A stretch of 64,000 nt of DNA. Origin: Phycisphaerae bacterium (GTDB lineage Bacteria; Planctomycetota; Phycisphaerae; Phycisphaerales; UBA1924). Positions 9,156-18,464 of the stretch are shown one piece after another. The DNA lies in NCBI GenBank assembly GCA_014192545.1, contig BJHL01000003.1:186001-250000 (forward strand), given 5' to 3'. Numbering within the stretch: the first letter of the stretch is position 1; each line of letters opens with the position of its first letter. The notes beneath the pieces were generated by a model, which was given only the letters and a program-made list of their open reading frames with translations, did not search any database and was not told the DNA's origin. The position numbers and the translations under genes are program-made.

Positions 9156-10004
9156 TCAACCCCACAACGTTGCCGGCACGCGACACCGCGTCTGCACCCG
9201 CCGCACCGCAACAAGCGGCGTCGGTTCCTGAGGGCTCGCCACCGTCACTCGCAAGCCAGCATGTGCATGATGCTGCTGCGCGAGCGCCGGCGTGTTACAT
9301 TCGCGCGACAAATGCAGCAAAACAACATCACTCGCCGGCGATATCGCCTTCACCATTCTCGCCGATTGCTGATTCGACAAATGCCCGCGGCCGCTCGTAA
9401 TTCGATCCTTCAAAAACGCTGGCCGCAAACTTGCCGTTTGCATCTGCGGACAGTAATTGCTCTCAACCGCCAGCACTTCCACGCCCCACAGATGATCAAT
9501 CAACTGCTGCGTGGGCCTGCCGACATCCGTCACAAACCCAACATCACCCACATCTGTCGCAATCCGAAATGCAACCGACCCAAGATCATCATGCGCCGCA
9601 ACCGCCGGGCTCACCCGCACATCAGTGCGAGACCGCTCGCCAATTCGCGCGCCAAGCGTGAACTCGTCGTCATACACATCAACCGGCTGCGTAAGCAACC
9701 CCATCGCGCGTCCGCGCCGCTCGTGCCTGCCATGCAGCATCACCCGCCAGCTATCAGGCAAGCCCCCAATCCACCCCTGATGCATGTGATCATGATCCAA
9801 ATGCGTCAGCAGCACGCCGCCAACTGGCACATCTGCCAACCCGACTTGCTGCAACAACACACGCGTCCGCCTCGGACTCAATCCAAGATCAATCAGCCAC
9901 AACACGCGCCGACCTTCGCAGCTCAGCACGAGCACTGAGCAGTTGCCACCGCTGCTGCTGCTCAGCACGCACAACGCCGCCGAGTTGTCCAAATGCGTAC
10001 TCAT
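9156..10004 (-). CDS. MBL-fold metallo-hydrolase (YycJ/WalJ-like)
   Basis: Metallo-beta-lactamase fold hydrolase of 282 residues. It starts with 'LSSSSGGNCSVLVL', the short-form N-terminus seen in YycJ/WalJ proteins, and has the metal-binding motif 'LLTHLDHDHMHQG' (HxDHDH variant of HxHxDH) near residue 88. Later ligands are suggested by 'FVTDVGRPT', 'VESNYCPQM' and a C-terminal histidine in 'VVLLHLSRECNTP'. Members of this group are linked to DNA processing or cell-wall homeostasis; the exact substrate here is unknown. The ATG lies inside an octanucleotide array that fills the gap to lpxA. It is 46 bases before the symporter start. Confidence 0.8.
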   Translation of the reverse strand: MSTHLDNSAALCVLSSSSGGNCSVLVLSCEGRRVLWLIDLGLSPRRTRVLLQQVGLADVPVGGVLLTHLDHDHMHQGWIGGLPDSWRVMLHGRHERRGRAMGLLTQPVDVYDDEFTLGARIGERSRTDVRVSPAVAAHDDLGSVAFRIATDVGDVGFVTDVGRPTQQLIDHLWGVEVLAVESNYCPQMQTASLRPAFLKDRITSGRGHLSNQQSARMVKAISPASDVVLLHLSRECNTPALAQQHHAHAGLRVTVASPQEPTPLVAVRRVQTRCRVPATLWG

Positions 10005-10044
10005 CAATTGCCCAATTACTCAACTACTCAATTACTCATCACTC
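10005..10044. repeat. Octanucleotide array between lpxA and the MBL gene
   Basis: Five units of 8 bases, reading CAATTGCC, CAATTACT, CAACTACT, CAATTACT, CATCACTC. The array fills the whole 27-base gap between the lpxA stop (10032) and the MBL start (10004) and runs into both genes. Confidence 0.75.
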
Positions 10045-10850
10045 TCGCTCAGGTCCATCCGCGCGGGAGCAATCCCGCGCTTAGTCCCCACAATAAACTC
10101 CCTCAATTCCGCCACAAAAACACTCACTTTACTCATCGGCTCAAGCACATCCAGCATCTCCTGCCGAGGCAGCCGCGTCGCCAGCGCCACCCGAAATGCC
10201 TTCCGCAACAACGTGATGTCCTCACGCGGCACCCCATTGCGCCGCAGTCCCACCGCGTTCAAGCCAACAAGCTGATTGCGTTCCACCATAATGCAGAACG
10301 GCGGCACATCCAGTGACACCGCCGACAATCCCGACACCATCGCCAAGCGTCCAACTCGGCAAAACTGGTGAACCGCCGCACTGCCGCCCATCGTCACGTT
10401 GTCTTGCACCGTCACATGCCCCGCCAGCAAAACGTTGTTCACCATCACCACGTTGTTGCCCACCACCGTGTCGTGCCCAAGGTGACTGCTCACCATCAGA
10501 AAGCACTTATTCCCAACACGCGTCGGATGATCCAGTTTGCTCGCCGCGTGCACCGTCACATGCTCGCGAATCAAGCAATCCTCGCCAATTGCGACACCTG
10601 CCGTCGGCATGCCAATCTTGAATTTGTAATCCTGCGGCGGAAAACCGAGGCAAGCACCCGGAAACAGCAACGTCCGCGCCCCAACCGTGGCTGGCCCTTC
10701 AATGAACACATTCGCAATCAGCTCCACATCATCGCCCAGCGTCACATCACCGCGAATGATGCAGCCGGGCCCGATCTTCACGTTCTTCCCAAGCTTCGCA
10801 GCCGGACTCACAATCGCTGTCGGATGAATCTGAACGGACGTGTCACTCAT
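10032..10850 (-). CDS. lpxA: UDP-N-acetylglucosamine acyltransferase-like hexapeptide protein
   Basis: First enzyme of lipid A synthesis, transferring a 3-hydroxyacyl chain from acyl carrier protein to UDP-GlcNAc. The 272-residue protein is a left-handed beta helix of hexapeptide repeats from 'HPTAIVSPAAKLGKNVKIGPG' to about residue 185, then a C-terminal helical part. His126 in 'SSHLGHDTVVGNN' lines up with the catalytic His125 of E. coli LpxA, and 'AAVHQFCRVG' is also typical. I chose ATG 10850; the longer frame starting at 10895 would run into the divergent lipB promoter region. LpxA rather than LpxD is supported by length and the absence of an LpxD uridine-binding domain. Confidence 0.88.
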   Translation of the reverse strand: MSDTSVQIHPTAIVSPAAKLGKNVKIGPGCIIRGDVTLGDDVELIANVFIEGPATVGARTLLFPGACLGFPPQDYKFKIGMPTAGVAIGEDCLIREHVTVHAASKLDHPTRVGNKCFLMVSSHLGHDTVVGNNVVMVNNVLLAGHVTVQDNVTMGGSAAVHQFCRVGRLAMVSGLSAVSLDVPPFCIMVERNQLVGLNAVGLRRNGVPREDITLLRKAFRVALATRLPRQEMLDVLEPMSKVSVFVAELREFIVGTKRGIAPARMDLSESDE

Positions 10851-10932
10851 GTCCCAGTGTAGATGCTCGTCCCGCGCATTTGCACCCGCGCCCACTACTC
10901 ATCACACTCTCAAAGCACGAATACCCTCTACC

Positions 10933-11679
10933 GTGTATCACTTGGAAACCCGGCATCTAGGCCGCCTCTCCTACGCCCTCGCGTACCAATCGCAAGCAGC
11001 CACGCTCGACCGCGTTCTGGCCTCGCGCGAAAGTGCCGACCCAATCACAGGCGTCATCCTCACCGTCGAACACGAACCGGTGATCACCGTCTCCCGCCGT
11101 GCTGGCGCCGCTGACCACATCATCGCCTCGCGCGAACTCCTCGCCAGCATGGGCATCACAATTGAAGAAACTGATCGCGGCGGCGACATCACCTACCACG
11201 GCCCGGGCCAACAAGTCGTCTACCCCATCCTCGACCTCAACGCCCTCAACCTAGGCCTCCACGCATACATGCGACTGCTCGAACAAACCGTCATGGACAC
11301 ATGCGCAACGTTCGGCGTGCCCGCGCAGCGCGACACAACCGCAACCGGCGTCTGGGTCATGACTGATCCCACCACCGGTCGCCTTACCACTACACACACG
11401 TGCCAACTCGCCAAACTTTGCGCCATGGGCGTGCGCGTCCGCCGCTGGATCAGCATGCACGGCCTCGCCATCAACGTCACCACCGATCTGCGGCATTTCG
11501 CCACCATCGTCCCCTGCGGCTTGCACAACCGCCCCGTCTGCAGCCTGCAATCACTGCTAGGTAGCAACGCCCCCACTATCGACGAGGTCCGCGCGACGCT
11601 CGTGACCACTCTCAGCCAGCACATCGAAGCCCAACACAACACCGCAGCGAGCGACCGCGCCGCCCGCACGTCTTCATGA
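10933..11679 (+). CDS. lipB: Octanoyltransferase (lipoate biosynthesis)
   Basis: Transfers octanoyl from acyl carrier protein to the lipoyl domains of 2-oxoacid dehydrogenases and the glycine cleavage H protein; LipA then adds sulfur. The 248-residue protein has the family signature 'RGGDITYHGPGQQVVYPI' and 'LCAMGVRVRRWISMHGLAINV', in which Lys/Cys and His positions of the acyl site fall. The catalytic Cys is in 'IVPCGL'. I chose the GTG at 10933; the open frame reaches back to 10840, but that overlaps lpxA. It is divergent from lpxA, with an 82-base spacer that must hold both promoters. Confidence 0.9.
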   Translation: MYHLETRHLGRLSYALAYQSQAATLDRVLASRESADPITGVILTVEHEPVITVSRRAGAADHIIASRELLASMGITIEETDRGGDITYHGPGQQVVYPILDLNALNLGLHAYMRLLEQTVMDTCATFGVPAQRDTTATGVWVMTDPTTGRLTTTHTCQLAKLCAMGVRVRRWISMHGLAINVTTDLRHFATIVPCGLHNRPVCSLQSLLGSNAPTIDEVRATLVTTLSQHIEAQHNTAASDRAARTSS

Positions 11680-11721
11680 CATTCGCACGTTCGCATTCAC
11701 TCTCCCGAAATCAAGATCGCG

Positions 11722-14418
11722 CTAGTTCTGCAGCATCTTCCGCACCGCCTCCAGCCGCTGCTGATGCACCGCCTTGTCCGGCTCCAGTTTCGTCAGCGCG
11801 ATGATGTGCCCCTCCGCCACCGCCGGTCGCCCCGCTCGCAGCGCAATCGTCGCCGCAAGTTCGCGAATCGTCGCATCATAAGGTGAAATCTGCGTCGCAC
11901 GCGTCACTTTGGCAATCGCCTTGTCCCACTGCGCTAGTTTCGCATATTGCCGCGCGAGTTCCAGAGCAAAGCTCGTCGAGTGCTGCTCGCGCGCATCCAG
12001 AAATTCCAAGTGCTCAATCGCCCGACTGCTCGCATCACCTTCGCTGCTCGTCAACTCATACTTCGCCAGCAGCCGATGCGGCATCGGATCAACCGGACAC
12101 AGCCTCGCATACGTCCGCAGCAACTCCGCAAGTTCCGGCGTGACCGTCTCGTTCTTAGGGTCCAGTTCCGCCTTGATGTACTCGACCAACACAAACGGAT
12201 TCTCCGGCTGCTCGCGATGCCACTGATCGAGCAACTCCTTCTTGAACTCTTCTACGCCCGACTCGCCCAGCAATTGCTCGATGTTCTTGTTGGTTTCGGT
12301 TGGCACCATCCCCCACTTCTCCAGCCGCGTCTTGGCCCACACCGTGAAGTCCTCAAAGAACTGCGCTCGCGAGATCTTCAGTACACGCGAGAACGCTTCC
12401 TCCTCGCGTACGCCCGTCGCGTACAAGTCCATCAACTCCAACACGCTGGCATCACCAAATTGCTCGATGATGTAGCGATACATCCACGCCCCTTGCGCGT
12501 ATGCCTGCGCCCGATCACTCGGTCGCTTGGGTCGCACGAACATCACGTTGATTGTGTCAAAATCAAACCATCGCTCGCTCATCGCCGCCCGCGCCAAGAT
12601 CTGCAAGCTGCCAAAATCATCCGGCGCATCTTCCAGATATACCGCACTCGCCTCGGTAAACCAGTGCGGCAATCGATTCTGCGTGCGCGACAACGTCACC
12701 GTGTGAACATACTCGTGCTGCAACACTCGCGCCCAGTCATAAGGCCCGACCATGTGCCCAGGTCCGCTCCGCGGCACTTCCATCGCGATCACAGGCCCCG
12801 TCGCAGCCGCAAACGTGTGCAGCGCAGGCATCCCCGTAATCCGCGTGGCAAACCAGCGATGGTTCGGATACAGCTCAACAACAGTCTTCCCAGTCGGTGT
12901 ATGCCGAATGCCGCCCGAGCCATTGCCCGTCACCCGCAAGTAAATCTGCTCCATCGGCTCAAGCATCTCCCGAGCAAGAATCTCGTCAACCCCCGGCTTG
13001 AACCGAATCACAAAGTGATCGCTCTCAATTGTCGTGTAACCCTCAATCTCCTTCAGCAGCGTGAGACTGTTCTGCGCCCGCGTATTGAATCGATCGAGCT
13101 TGAGCCCACGATCCAGCGCAGCCCGTGCCGCATCAAGTTTCCCCGCCTGCAGCTCCGACAATCCCAAATCAATCAGCGGCTCAGCCCACATCGGACTCCG
13201 CTCACTCGCAATTCGCAGCAGCCTCGCAGCGTCGTCATATTGCCGTGCCGAGGAAAGCGCCTTCCCCGCGACAAACGCAGGCAAAGGAGACCCCATCGCC
13301 AACTCATCAAACTTTCTCAAAAGTGCATCAGCGCCCGCAAAGTCAAAGCTCAACGCCGTCGCCGCGACTTCCAACGCCCGCGCCTCACGATGCGTGGGCA
13401 TCGCCTCCAGCACCGGTCGCAACTCCGCCAATGCAGCAGCACCTTCGTTCTGCCGCAGCCGCGTGTACACCCGCACCATGCGTCCCAGCGCGCTAGGCGC
13501 ATACTCGCTCGCATCCTCATCAGGCACATCACTCGCCGCCAACATATCCAACGTGAGCGCAACCCGCTCTGCACGATCAAAATCAAACGTGTCCGCGCTC
13601 ATTCGTCCAAGCAAATACCACGCCTCTGCGACTCGCGGATTCAGTTCCAAAGTCGCCTGCAGCGCCTCTGCCGCCGCGGCATAATCATCCTTTTCATAAA
13701 GCAACAACGCCTCCGCCATCGGCACGCGCCAACTCAAGCGATCCACCGCATCGCGAGCTCTTGCGAGCATGTCCAGCGTCTGCTGATACCCAACCGTGCC
13801 CTCACCCTCCGCTCCGCGCAGCCTCGCCAGCAAAATCTGCCCCCGCGCAACTTCCGCCGTCGCATCCGCGTCATCTGCATAATTCGCACTGTCATTCGCA
13901 AGTTCCGCGAGCAGTTTCTCCGCTTCTTTCAGTTGCCCCACATCAACCATCGCCTCAGCACGCAGCCGCCGCGCAAGTGCCGACGCGTCCGCGCCTAGCA
14001 GCACAATCGCCTCCGCAGGCTGCCCGCGTTTCATCATCAACTCCGCCCGCGTCTCAACGTTCACGCTCGCGTCCGTCAGCGCACTCTCACTGACAGCACC
14101 ACGCAACAACCCCGTCTGCGCCCGCACCTGCGCCGTCAACAAATCCGCAATCTCCCACTGCCCATGCCGCACCCGCAGCGCGGCCCGCTCTTCATCCTTC
14201 AAGTAATCCTGCGACAAGAGCTGCTGCGCCGACTCTTCCAACGCCGGCAACGGCATAGGCCGAGGCCCGCGCGCGGCAGTGGGCTTCTCCACCTGCCCCG
14301 TCACCTCCGGCTCCCCTTGCGGCACATCCTGCGGCCGCGCAAAGCTCCGCCCCGCGCACATCGCAAGCGCCAGCACCACGCCGCCCAAAACCACACACAA
14401 CGACCGAGCACATTTCAT
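11722..14418 (-). CDS. Secreted TPR-repeat protein with gluzincin-type metalloprotease motif
   Basis: An 898-residue exported protein. Residues 1-27 form a signal peptide (hydrophobic core LCVVLGGVVLALAMCAG, then Ala-rich cleavage region). Residues about 60-450 hold many degenerate tetratricopeptide repeats rich in Ala and Leu. From about 470 a separate domain begins, with the zinc-binding HEYVH at residues 568-572 and a downstream 'LPHWFTEASAVYLED' whose Glu fits the third zinc ligand of gluzincins (peptidase MA-like). More TPR-like helices follow at the C-terminus. Function is unknown; a periplasmic processing or scaffold role is a guess. It lies 63 bases after lysK on the same strand. Confidence 0.75.
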   Translation of the reverse strand: MKCARSLCVVLGGVVLALAMCAGRSFARPQDVPQGEPEVTGQVEKPTAARGPRPMPLPALEESAQQLLSQDYLKDEERAALRVRHGQWEIADLLTAQVRAQTGLLRGAVSESALTDASVNVETRAELMMKRGQPAEAIVLLGADASALARRLRAEAMVDVGQLKEAEKLLAELANDSANYADDADATAEVARGQILLARLRGAEGEGTVGYQQTLDMLARARDAVDRLSWRVPMAEALLLYEKDDYAAAAEALQATLELNPRVAEAWYLLGRMSADTFDFDRAERVALTLDMLAASDVPDEDASEYAPSALGRMVRVYTRLRQNEGAAALAELRPVLEAMPTHREARALEVAATALSFDFAGADALLRKFDELAMGSPLPAFVAGKALSSARQYDDAARLLRIASERSPMWAEPLIDLGLSELQAGKLDAARAALDRGLKLDRFNTRAQNSLTLLKEIEGYTTIESDHFVIRFKPGVDEILAREMLEPMEQIYLRVTGNGSGGIRHTPTGKTVVELYPNHRWFATRITGMPALHTFAAATGPVIAMEVPRSGPGHMVGPYDWARVLQHEYVHTVTLSRTQNRLPHWFTEASAVYLEDAPDDFGSLQILARAAMSERWFDFDTINVMFVRPKRPSDRAQAYAQGAWMYRYIIEQFGDASVLELMDLYATGVREEEAFSRVLKISRAQFFEDFTVWAKTRLEKWGMVPTETNKNIEQLLGESGVEEFKKELLDQWHREQPENPFVLVEYIKAELDPKNETVTPELAELLRTYARLCPVDPMPHRLLAKYELTSSEGDASSRAIEHLEFLDAREQHSTSFALELARQYAKLAQWDKAIAKVTRATQISPYDATIRELAATIALRAGRPAVAEGHIIALTKLEPDKAVHQQRLEAVRKMLQN

Positions 14419-14481
14419 GCTTGTTTATTCGACACTCGACCGCGCTTTGTTTTCGATTATCCTGCCGAAACCCGCAATAAC

Positions 14482-15651
14482 TCACGAATCTGCGACGAGT
14501 TCGCTCGCCAGCGACTCCACCGCGCGCGTAAGTACGCCAATTGCGCGCAAATATTCGTCGATCACCAGATGTTCCCCAGGCGTGTGATCCAGAGCCGAAT
14601 CGCCCGGACCGTACGCCGCAATCGGACACTGCCACACCGGACCGACAACATTCAAGTCCGCCGTTCCCGTCTTGAGTTTGGGATGAGGCCGCTCACCCGC
14701 TTCGCGAATCGCTCCCGACAACGCCCGCACCACCGCGTCGTTGCGATCAGTCGCATAAGCACGCTCGTGCCCCTCAGCGGTAATCGCGACTGTCGCGACA
14801 AGACTGTTCGCATCGATTACGCCGCGCATCGCAAGTTCTAACTCGTCGGGCAACATCCACCGAGGCAAGCGAAAGCCTGCGCTCAACGTCGCGCAATCGC
14901 ATAGCCCGTCCGACTCCGCTCGCAACGACCGCAGCGATGCTTGAATCGTCTCAAACGCGCCGCTATGTTCTGCATTCAATTTCTGCACGTGCGCGACACA
15001 CGCCTGCCACGCATGCACCAACGCATCACACGCCGACGCTTCGGGCCCTGCCGTATGCGCACCCGCACGCGTCATCGTCACGTGCATCACCAGCCGACCC
15101 TTGTACCCCAGCGTCACGCCTGTCCATCCGCTGGGCTCACCAATGATGCACGCCGCAGGCCGCATCCGCGTCACAACAAACCTCGCCCCCGGTGAAACCG
15201 CCGTCTCTTCCCCAACAGCCGCAATCACGCGCACACCCACATCCGCCGGCAACTTCGCGCGTGCGGCCGCAACCAGCATCGTCGCCAAAGGCCCCTTCGC
15301 ATCCACGCTTCCGCGCCCATGCAGCACACCATCGCGCAGCACACAAGGCACATCACCCGGCACGGTATCAATGTGCCCAAGCAGCACAATTTCACGTATT
15401 TTTCTGCTATCTTTTAGCTCCACGCCACCTTGTCTCGTCACCTCCGCGCGCGTCGCATGTCCATTCCCGGCTTCATCAATTGCCACATGCATCCCCAGCG
15501 CATGCGCATGCTTCGCAAACACGCCCACCGCCGCGGACTCTTCTCCTGAGTAACTCCGCGTCGCGACAAGATCATGCACCACAGCAATTGCCAAGTCATC
15601 CATCGCCCGCGTGACCGCGCGCAATCCGCTAGGCAAAGTTCGTTCGCTCAT
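14482..15651 (-). CDS. lysK: [LysW]-lysine/ornithine hydrolase, M20 family
   Basis: Zinc hydrolase that releases the finished amino acid from the LysW carrier protein in the last step of the pathway. The 389-residue protein has the M20 metal motifs 'EIVLLGHIDTVPGD', 'GRGSVDAKGPLATM', 'IAAVGEETAVSPGARFV' (catalytic Glu) and 'CIIGEPSGWTGVTLGYKGRL', which resembles LysK more than DapE or ArgE. The C-terminal 'GPGDSALDHTPGEHL' supplies the last metal ligand. Its start overlaps lysZ by four bases. Whether the product is lysine, ornithine or both cannot be read from the sequence. Confidence 0.85.
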   Translation of the reverse strand: MSERTLPSGLRAVTRAMDDLAIAVVHDLVATRSYSGEESAAVGVFAKHAHALGMHVAIDEAGNGHATRAEVTRQGGVELKDSRKIREIVLLGHIDTVPGDVPCVLRDGVLHGRGSVDAKGPLATMLVAAARAKLPADVGVRVIAAVGEETAVSPGARFVVTRMRPAACIIGEPSGWTGVTLGYKGRLVMHVTMTRAGAHTAGPEASACDALVHAWQACVAHVQKLNAEHSGAFETIQASLRSLRAESDGLCDCATLSAGFRLPRWMLPDELELAMRGVIDANSLVATVAITAEGHERAYATDRNDAVVRALSGAIREAGERPHPKLKTGTADLNVVGPVWQCPIAAYGPGDSALDHTPGEHLVIDEYLRAIGVLTRAVESLASELVADS

Positions 15652-16487
15652 AGCAACGCTCCCTCAAACACCGTCCCCGTACCCGCTCGCGCTCGCGCCA
15701 CAGCACCTTCGCCATTTGCACAACCAATCACCACGCTCGCCACTCCTCCAATGATCGCTTCCTCCGCCGCCAACACCTTATTCTTCATCCTCCCCTTCGC
15801 GGCTTCACGCACGCTCTCCATCGCATCACCACTCGCCCTCGTAATCAAACTTCGCCCATCCGCCGGATCACGCATCACCCCGGGAACATTGCTCAACAGC
15901 AGCAATTCGCTCGCACCCAGCGCCGCCGCCGTTCTCGCCGCCGCTCGATCTGCATCAACGTTGATCGCAATCCCATCATCCGTAATCGCCGGCGGCGTCA
16001 ACACCGGCGTTCGCCCATTCTCCAGCAGCATGTTGAGCAGGTCCCGATCAACATGCTCCACCGTCCCAGTCAAATCATCACGAATCACCACCGTCCGCCC
16101 ATCTTCAATTGCGCGAATCGCATCCTTTCGCTTCCCGCGCCAGATGCCGCCATCGATCCCTGACAAACCCACCGCATCAACCTGCTTCGCGCGCAGTTGT
16201 TCCACGATCGTCTTGTTGATCTTGCCGCAGTACACCATCTCAAAAATCTCAAGCGTCGCGCGATCAGTCCGCCGACTGGTGTGCCCGCTCGGACTCGTGA
16301 TGAACCGCGCCGACACACCCAACTGTGCCGACAGCACATTTGTCTCATGCGAGCCGCCATGCACCAGTACGACGCGCTGTCCACCTTGCACAATCTGTGC
16401 AATTTCAGCAAGAATCGGACCAATTTCTATACCCTTACCGCCGCCAATCTTGATAACCAGAGGTGCCATATGTCTTCGCTTTCTCAA
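15648..16487 (-). CDS. lysZ: [LysW]-aminoadipate/glutamate kinase
   Basis: Amino-acid kinase family member that phosphorylates the side-chain carboxylate of carrier-bound aminoadipate or glutamate. The 279-residue protein begins after six extra residues with 'PLVIKIGGGKGIEIGPIL', has 'VLVHGGSHETNVLSAQLG', and ends with 'VFEGALL', a typical LysZ/ArgB terminus. The region 'GHTSRRTDRATLEIFEMVYCGKINKTIV' is characteristic of LysZ-type kinases rather than ordinary N-acetylglutamate kinases. It overlaps lysY and lysK by four bases on each side. Confidence 0.87.
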   Translation of the reverse strand: MRKRRHMAPLVIKIGGGKGIEIGPILAEIAQIVQGGQRVVLVHGGSHETNVLSAQLGVSARFITSPSGHTSRRTDRATLEIFEMVYCGKINKTIVEQLRAKQVDAVGLSGIDGGIWRGKRKDAIRAIEDGRTVVIRDDLTGTVEHVDRDLLNMLLENGRTPVLTPPAITDDGIAINVDADRAAARTAAALGASELLLLSNVPGVMRDPADGRSLITRASGDAMESVREAAKGRMKNKVLAAEEAIIGGVASVVIGCANGEGAVARARAGTGTVFEGALL

Positions 16488-17518
16488 ATGGGATGCAATC
16501 CTGCAAACGTCAATCCAAGTGCCTCGGGCAAATCCAGCGCAAGGTTCATCGCCTGCACCGCGCTGCCCGCCGCGCCCTTCATCAGGTTGTCAATTGCGCT
16601 CATCGCGATGATCCGCCCGCTTCGCGGATCAATCTCAAACCCCACATCCGCGTAGTTGCTGCCAGCGAGAATCTTCGGATCAGGCAGCCGATGCAACCCC
16701 GTCTTCTCCGCCACCAATCGCACAAACGGCTCATTCGCATACGCCGCGCGATACAGCTTCCACAACTCCTTGCTCTCCACGCGCCGCGTCGGAATCACAT
16801 GGGCCGCGCAGTGCACCCCGCGCACCATCTCAATAGCCGTAATGCTCACATCGAGATTGATCGGCCCCAGTTCTTGCAAAACTTCCGCTGTATGCCGATG
16901 CCCCGCCGGCGCATACATCCGCACCGCCCCACTGCGCTCCGGATGATGCGACCCCGCCGTCACCTCCGCGCCGCCTTCACTCGAGCCAACCTTGATGTCA
17001 CAAATCACCCGCTCAATCAGCCCCGCCCGCGCAAGCGGCAACAACGCCAAATTCATCGCCGTCGCATTGCACCCCACGCCGCTGATCAACCTCGCACCGC
17101 GCGACTCACGAATCTTCTCGCGCGAAAGTTCCGGTAATCCATAAATCGCACCCGCCAATCGCCCCGCCGCCGGATGCTCGCTCTCATACCACGTGCGATA
17201 CGCCGCCGCATCGCGCAGTCGAAAATCCGCCGACAAATCCACAATCAGCGGTGAAACGCCGCTCCACCGATCAATCTGCTTCGCCGCTTCCCCATGCGGC
17301 ATGCACAAAAACAACACATCGCAGTTCGTCACTTGATCCGGCGTCGTGAACAAAAGCTCGCTGCGCCCACGCAGATTCGGATGACTCCGATGCACCGGCT
17401 GCCCCGCGAGCGATCGCGATGTCACCGCCTCCACTCGCACATGCGGATGATCAAGCAGCAACCGCAGCAACTCACCACCCGTGTACCCCGCTGCTCCGAT
17501 GATTGCTGCACGCTTCAT
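16484..17518 (-). CDS. lysY: [LysW]-aminoadipyl/glutamyl phosphate reductase
   Basis: NADPH-dependent reductase that turns the carrier-bound acyl phosphate into a semialdehyde. The 344-residue protein has the Rossmann start 'AAIIGAAGYTGGELLRLLLDH', the catalytic Cys in 'ISGVGCNATAMNL', and the block 'GSSEGGAEVTAGSHHPERSG' followed by 'PAGHRHTAEVLQEL', which is typical of LysY and differs from ordinary ArgC. Four-base overlaps join it to lysX and lysZ. The aminotransferase that acts next (LysJ) is not in the window. Confidence 0.88.
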   Translation of the reverse strand: MKRAAIIGAAGYTGGELLRLLLDHPHVRVEAVTSRSLAGQPVHRSHPNLRGRSELLFTTPDQVTNCDVLFLCMPHGEAAKQIDRWSGVSPLIVDLSADFRLRDAAAYRTWYESEHPAAGRLAGAIYGLPELSREKIRESRGARLISGVGCNATAMNLALLPLARAGLIERVICDIKVGSSEGGAEVTAGSHHPERSGAVRMYAPAGHRHTAEVLQELGPINLDVSITAIEMVRGVHCAAHVIPTRRVESKELWKLYRAAYANEPFVRLVAEKTGLHRLPDPKILAGSNYADVGFEIDPRSGRIIAMSAIDNLMKGAAGSAVQAMNLALDLPEALGLTFAGLHPI

Positions 17519-18384
17519 CGCGCAACCTCCGTCGCGCCGCGCGCCGCAACCAGCATCGCGTGATCAGCAACCAGCCCCGGAATATCCACGCCGCTGGTGA
17601 TAATGCTGTTGCGAAACTCCATCGAGTGATTGATCTCATTCACGAGGTACCCGTGCCGCGGACACTCCAGCACATCAATTGCGCAGATGTCGGCACGCAC
17701 GCACGCCGCCGCATTCACGCAAATCTGGGCCAAATCCGCAGGCACATCGAGTCCTGCGGCAGTCGCGCCCCGCGCCGTGTTCGTCACCCAGTGCGAGCTG
17801 CTGCGCGTAATGCCCGCAATTACACGTCCACCCACCACAAATACGCGAATATCCCGCCCAGGCTTATCAATGTGCTCCTGCACGTAATACACGTGATGCT
17901 GCACGCCACCCAACGTGTCGCGATGCTCGACAATCGCCTCCGCCGCATCGCGATCATTCACGCGCGACACCAATCTCCCCCACGATCCAATCGTCGGCTT
18001 GAGTACCGCCGGATAACCCATGCGTTCTATCGCCAGCAGCGCACCTTCCGCACTCGTCGCAACCAGCGTGCGAGGTGTCGGCACGTTTGCGGCCTCAAGT
18101 GCAAGGCTCGTGCGTAGCTTGTCACTGCACAGTTCAATCGCCTCCGAGCGATTGAGACACGCGACCCTAAGGTGCTCGAGCATGCGCACCGCCGTGAGCG
18201 AACTCGTCAAACTCAGCGCGCGATCCAGCACCAAGTCATACTCACGCCACTTCCCCGCCTCTCGCGGATCAAACACCACATCGCGCAACTCAACCAAATC
18301 AACCTCTGCACCGCGCGCCAGCAACGCATCGGCAAGATGCCGCTCTTCAACCCGCAACCGTGTATGGATAATTGCAATTCGCAT
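17515..18384 (-). CDS. lysX: ATP-dependent LysW ligase (aminoadipate/glutamate)
   Basis: ATP-grasp ligase that joins the amino group of aminoadipate or glutamate to the C-terminal Glu of LysW. The 289-residue protein has 'LNRSEAIELCSDKLRTSLAL', the ATP-grasp lysine in 'YPAVLKPTIGSWGRLVSRV', 'GRDIRVFVVGGRVIAGI', 'HWVTNTARGA' and 'YLVNEINHSMEFRNSI', which together are characteristic of LysX rather than RimK. It stands 183 bases after lysW, with a stem-loop in the gap, and overlaps lysY by four bases. Substrate choice between aminoadipate (lysine) and glutamate (ornithine/arginine) is unresolved. Confidence 0.9.
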   Translation of the reverse strand: MRIAIIHTRLRVEERHLADALLARGAEVDLVELRDVVFDPREAGKWREYDLVLDRALSLTSSLTAVRMLEHLRVACLNRSEAIELCSDKLRTSLALEAANVPTPRTLVATSAEGALLAIERMGYPAVLKPTIGSWGRLVSRVNDRDAAEAIVEHRDTLGGVQHHVYYVQEHIDKPGRDIRVFVVGGRVIAGITRSSSHWVTNTARGATAAGLDVPADLAQICVNAAACVRADICAIDVLECPRHGYLVNEINHSMEFRNSIITSGVDIPGLVADHAMLVAARGATEVAR

Positions 18385-18464
18385 AGTTCACTCACTCAGC
18401 AATCCCGTCAAACTCTCAAATGCACGCTTGAAAAAAAGGCAAATCCATCACATCAACTCGGTGC

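Noticed and set aside
11947..13998. Plus-strand open frame (683 codons) over the TPR protein
   Set aside because: Arg/His/Pro-rich product without hydrophobic core. The minus-strand protein has a signal peptide, TPRs and a zinc motif.
16484..17518. LysY/LysZ read as ordinary ArgC/ArgB
   Set aside because: LysY has the SHHPERSG and GHRHTAEVLQEL blocks, and the cluster carries LysW and LysX. The arginine alternative is kept as an option for substrate only.
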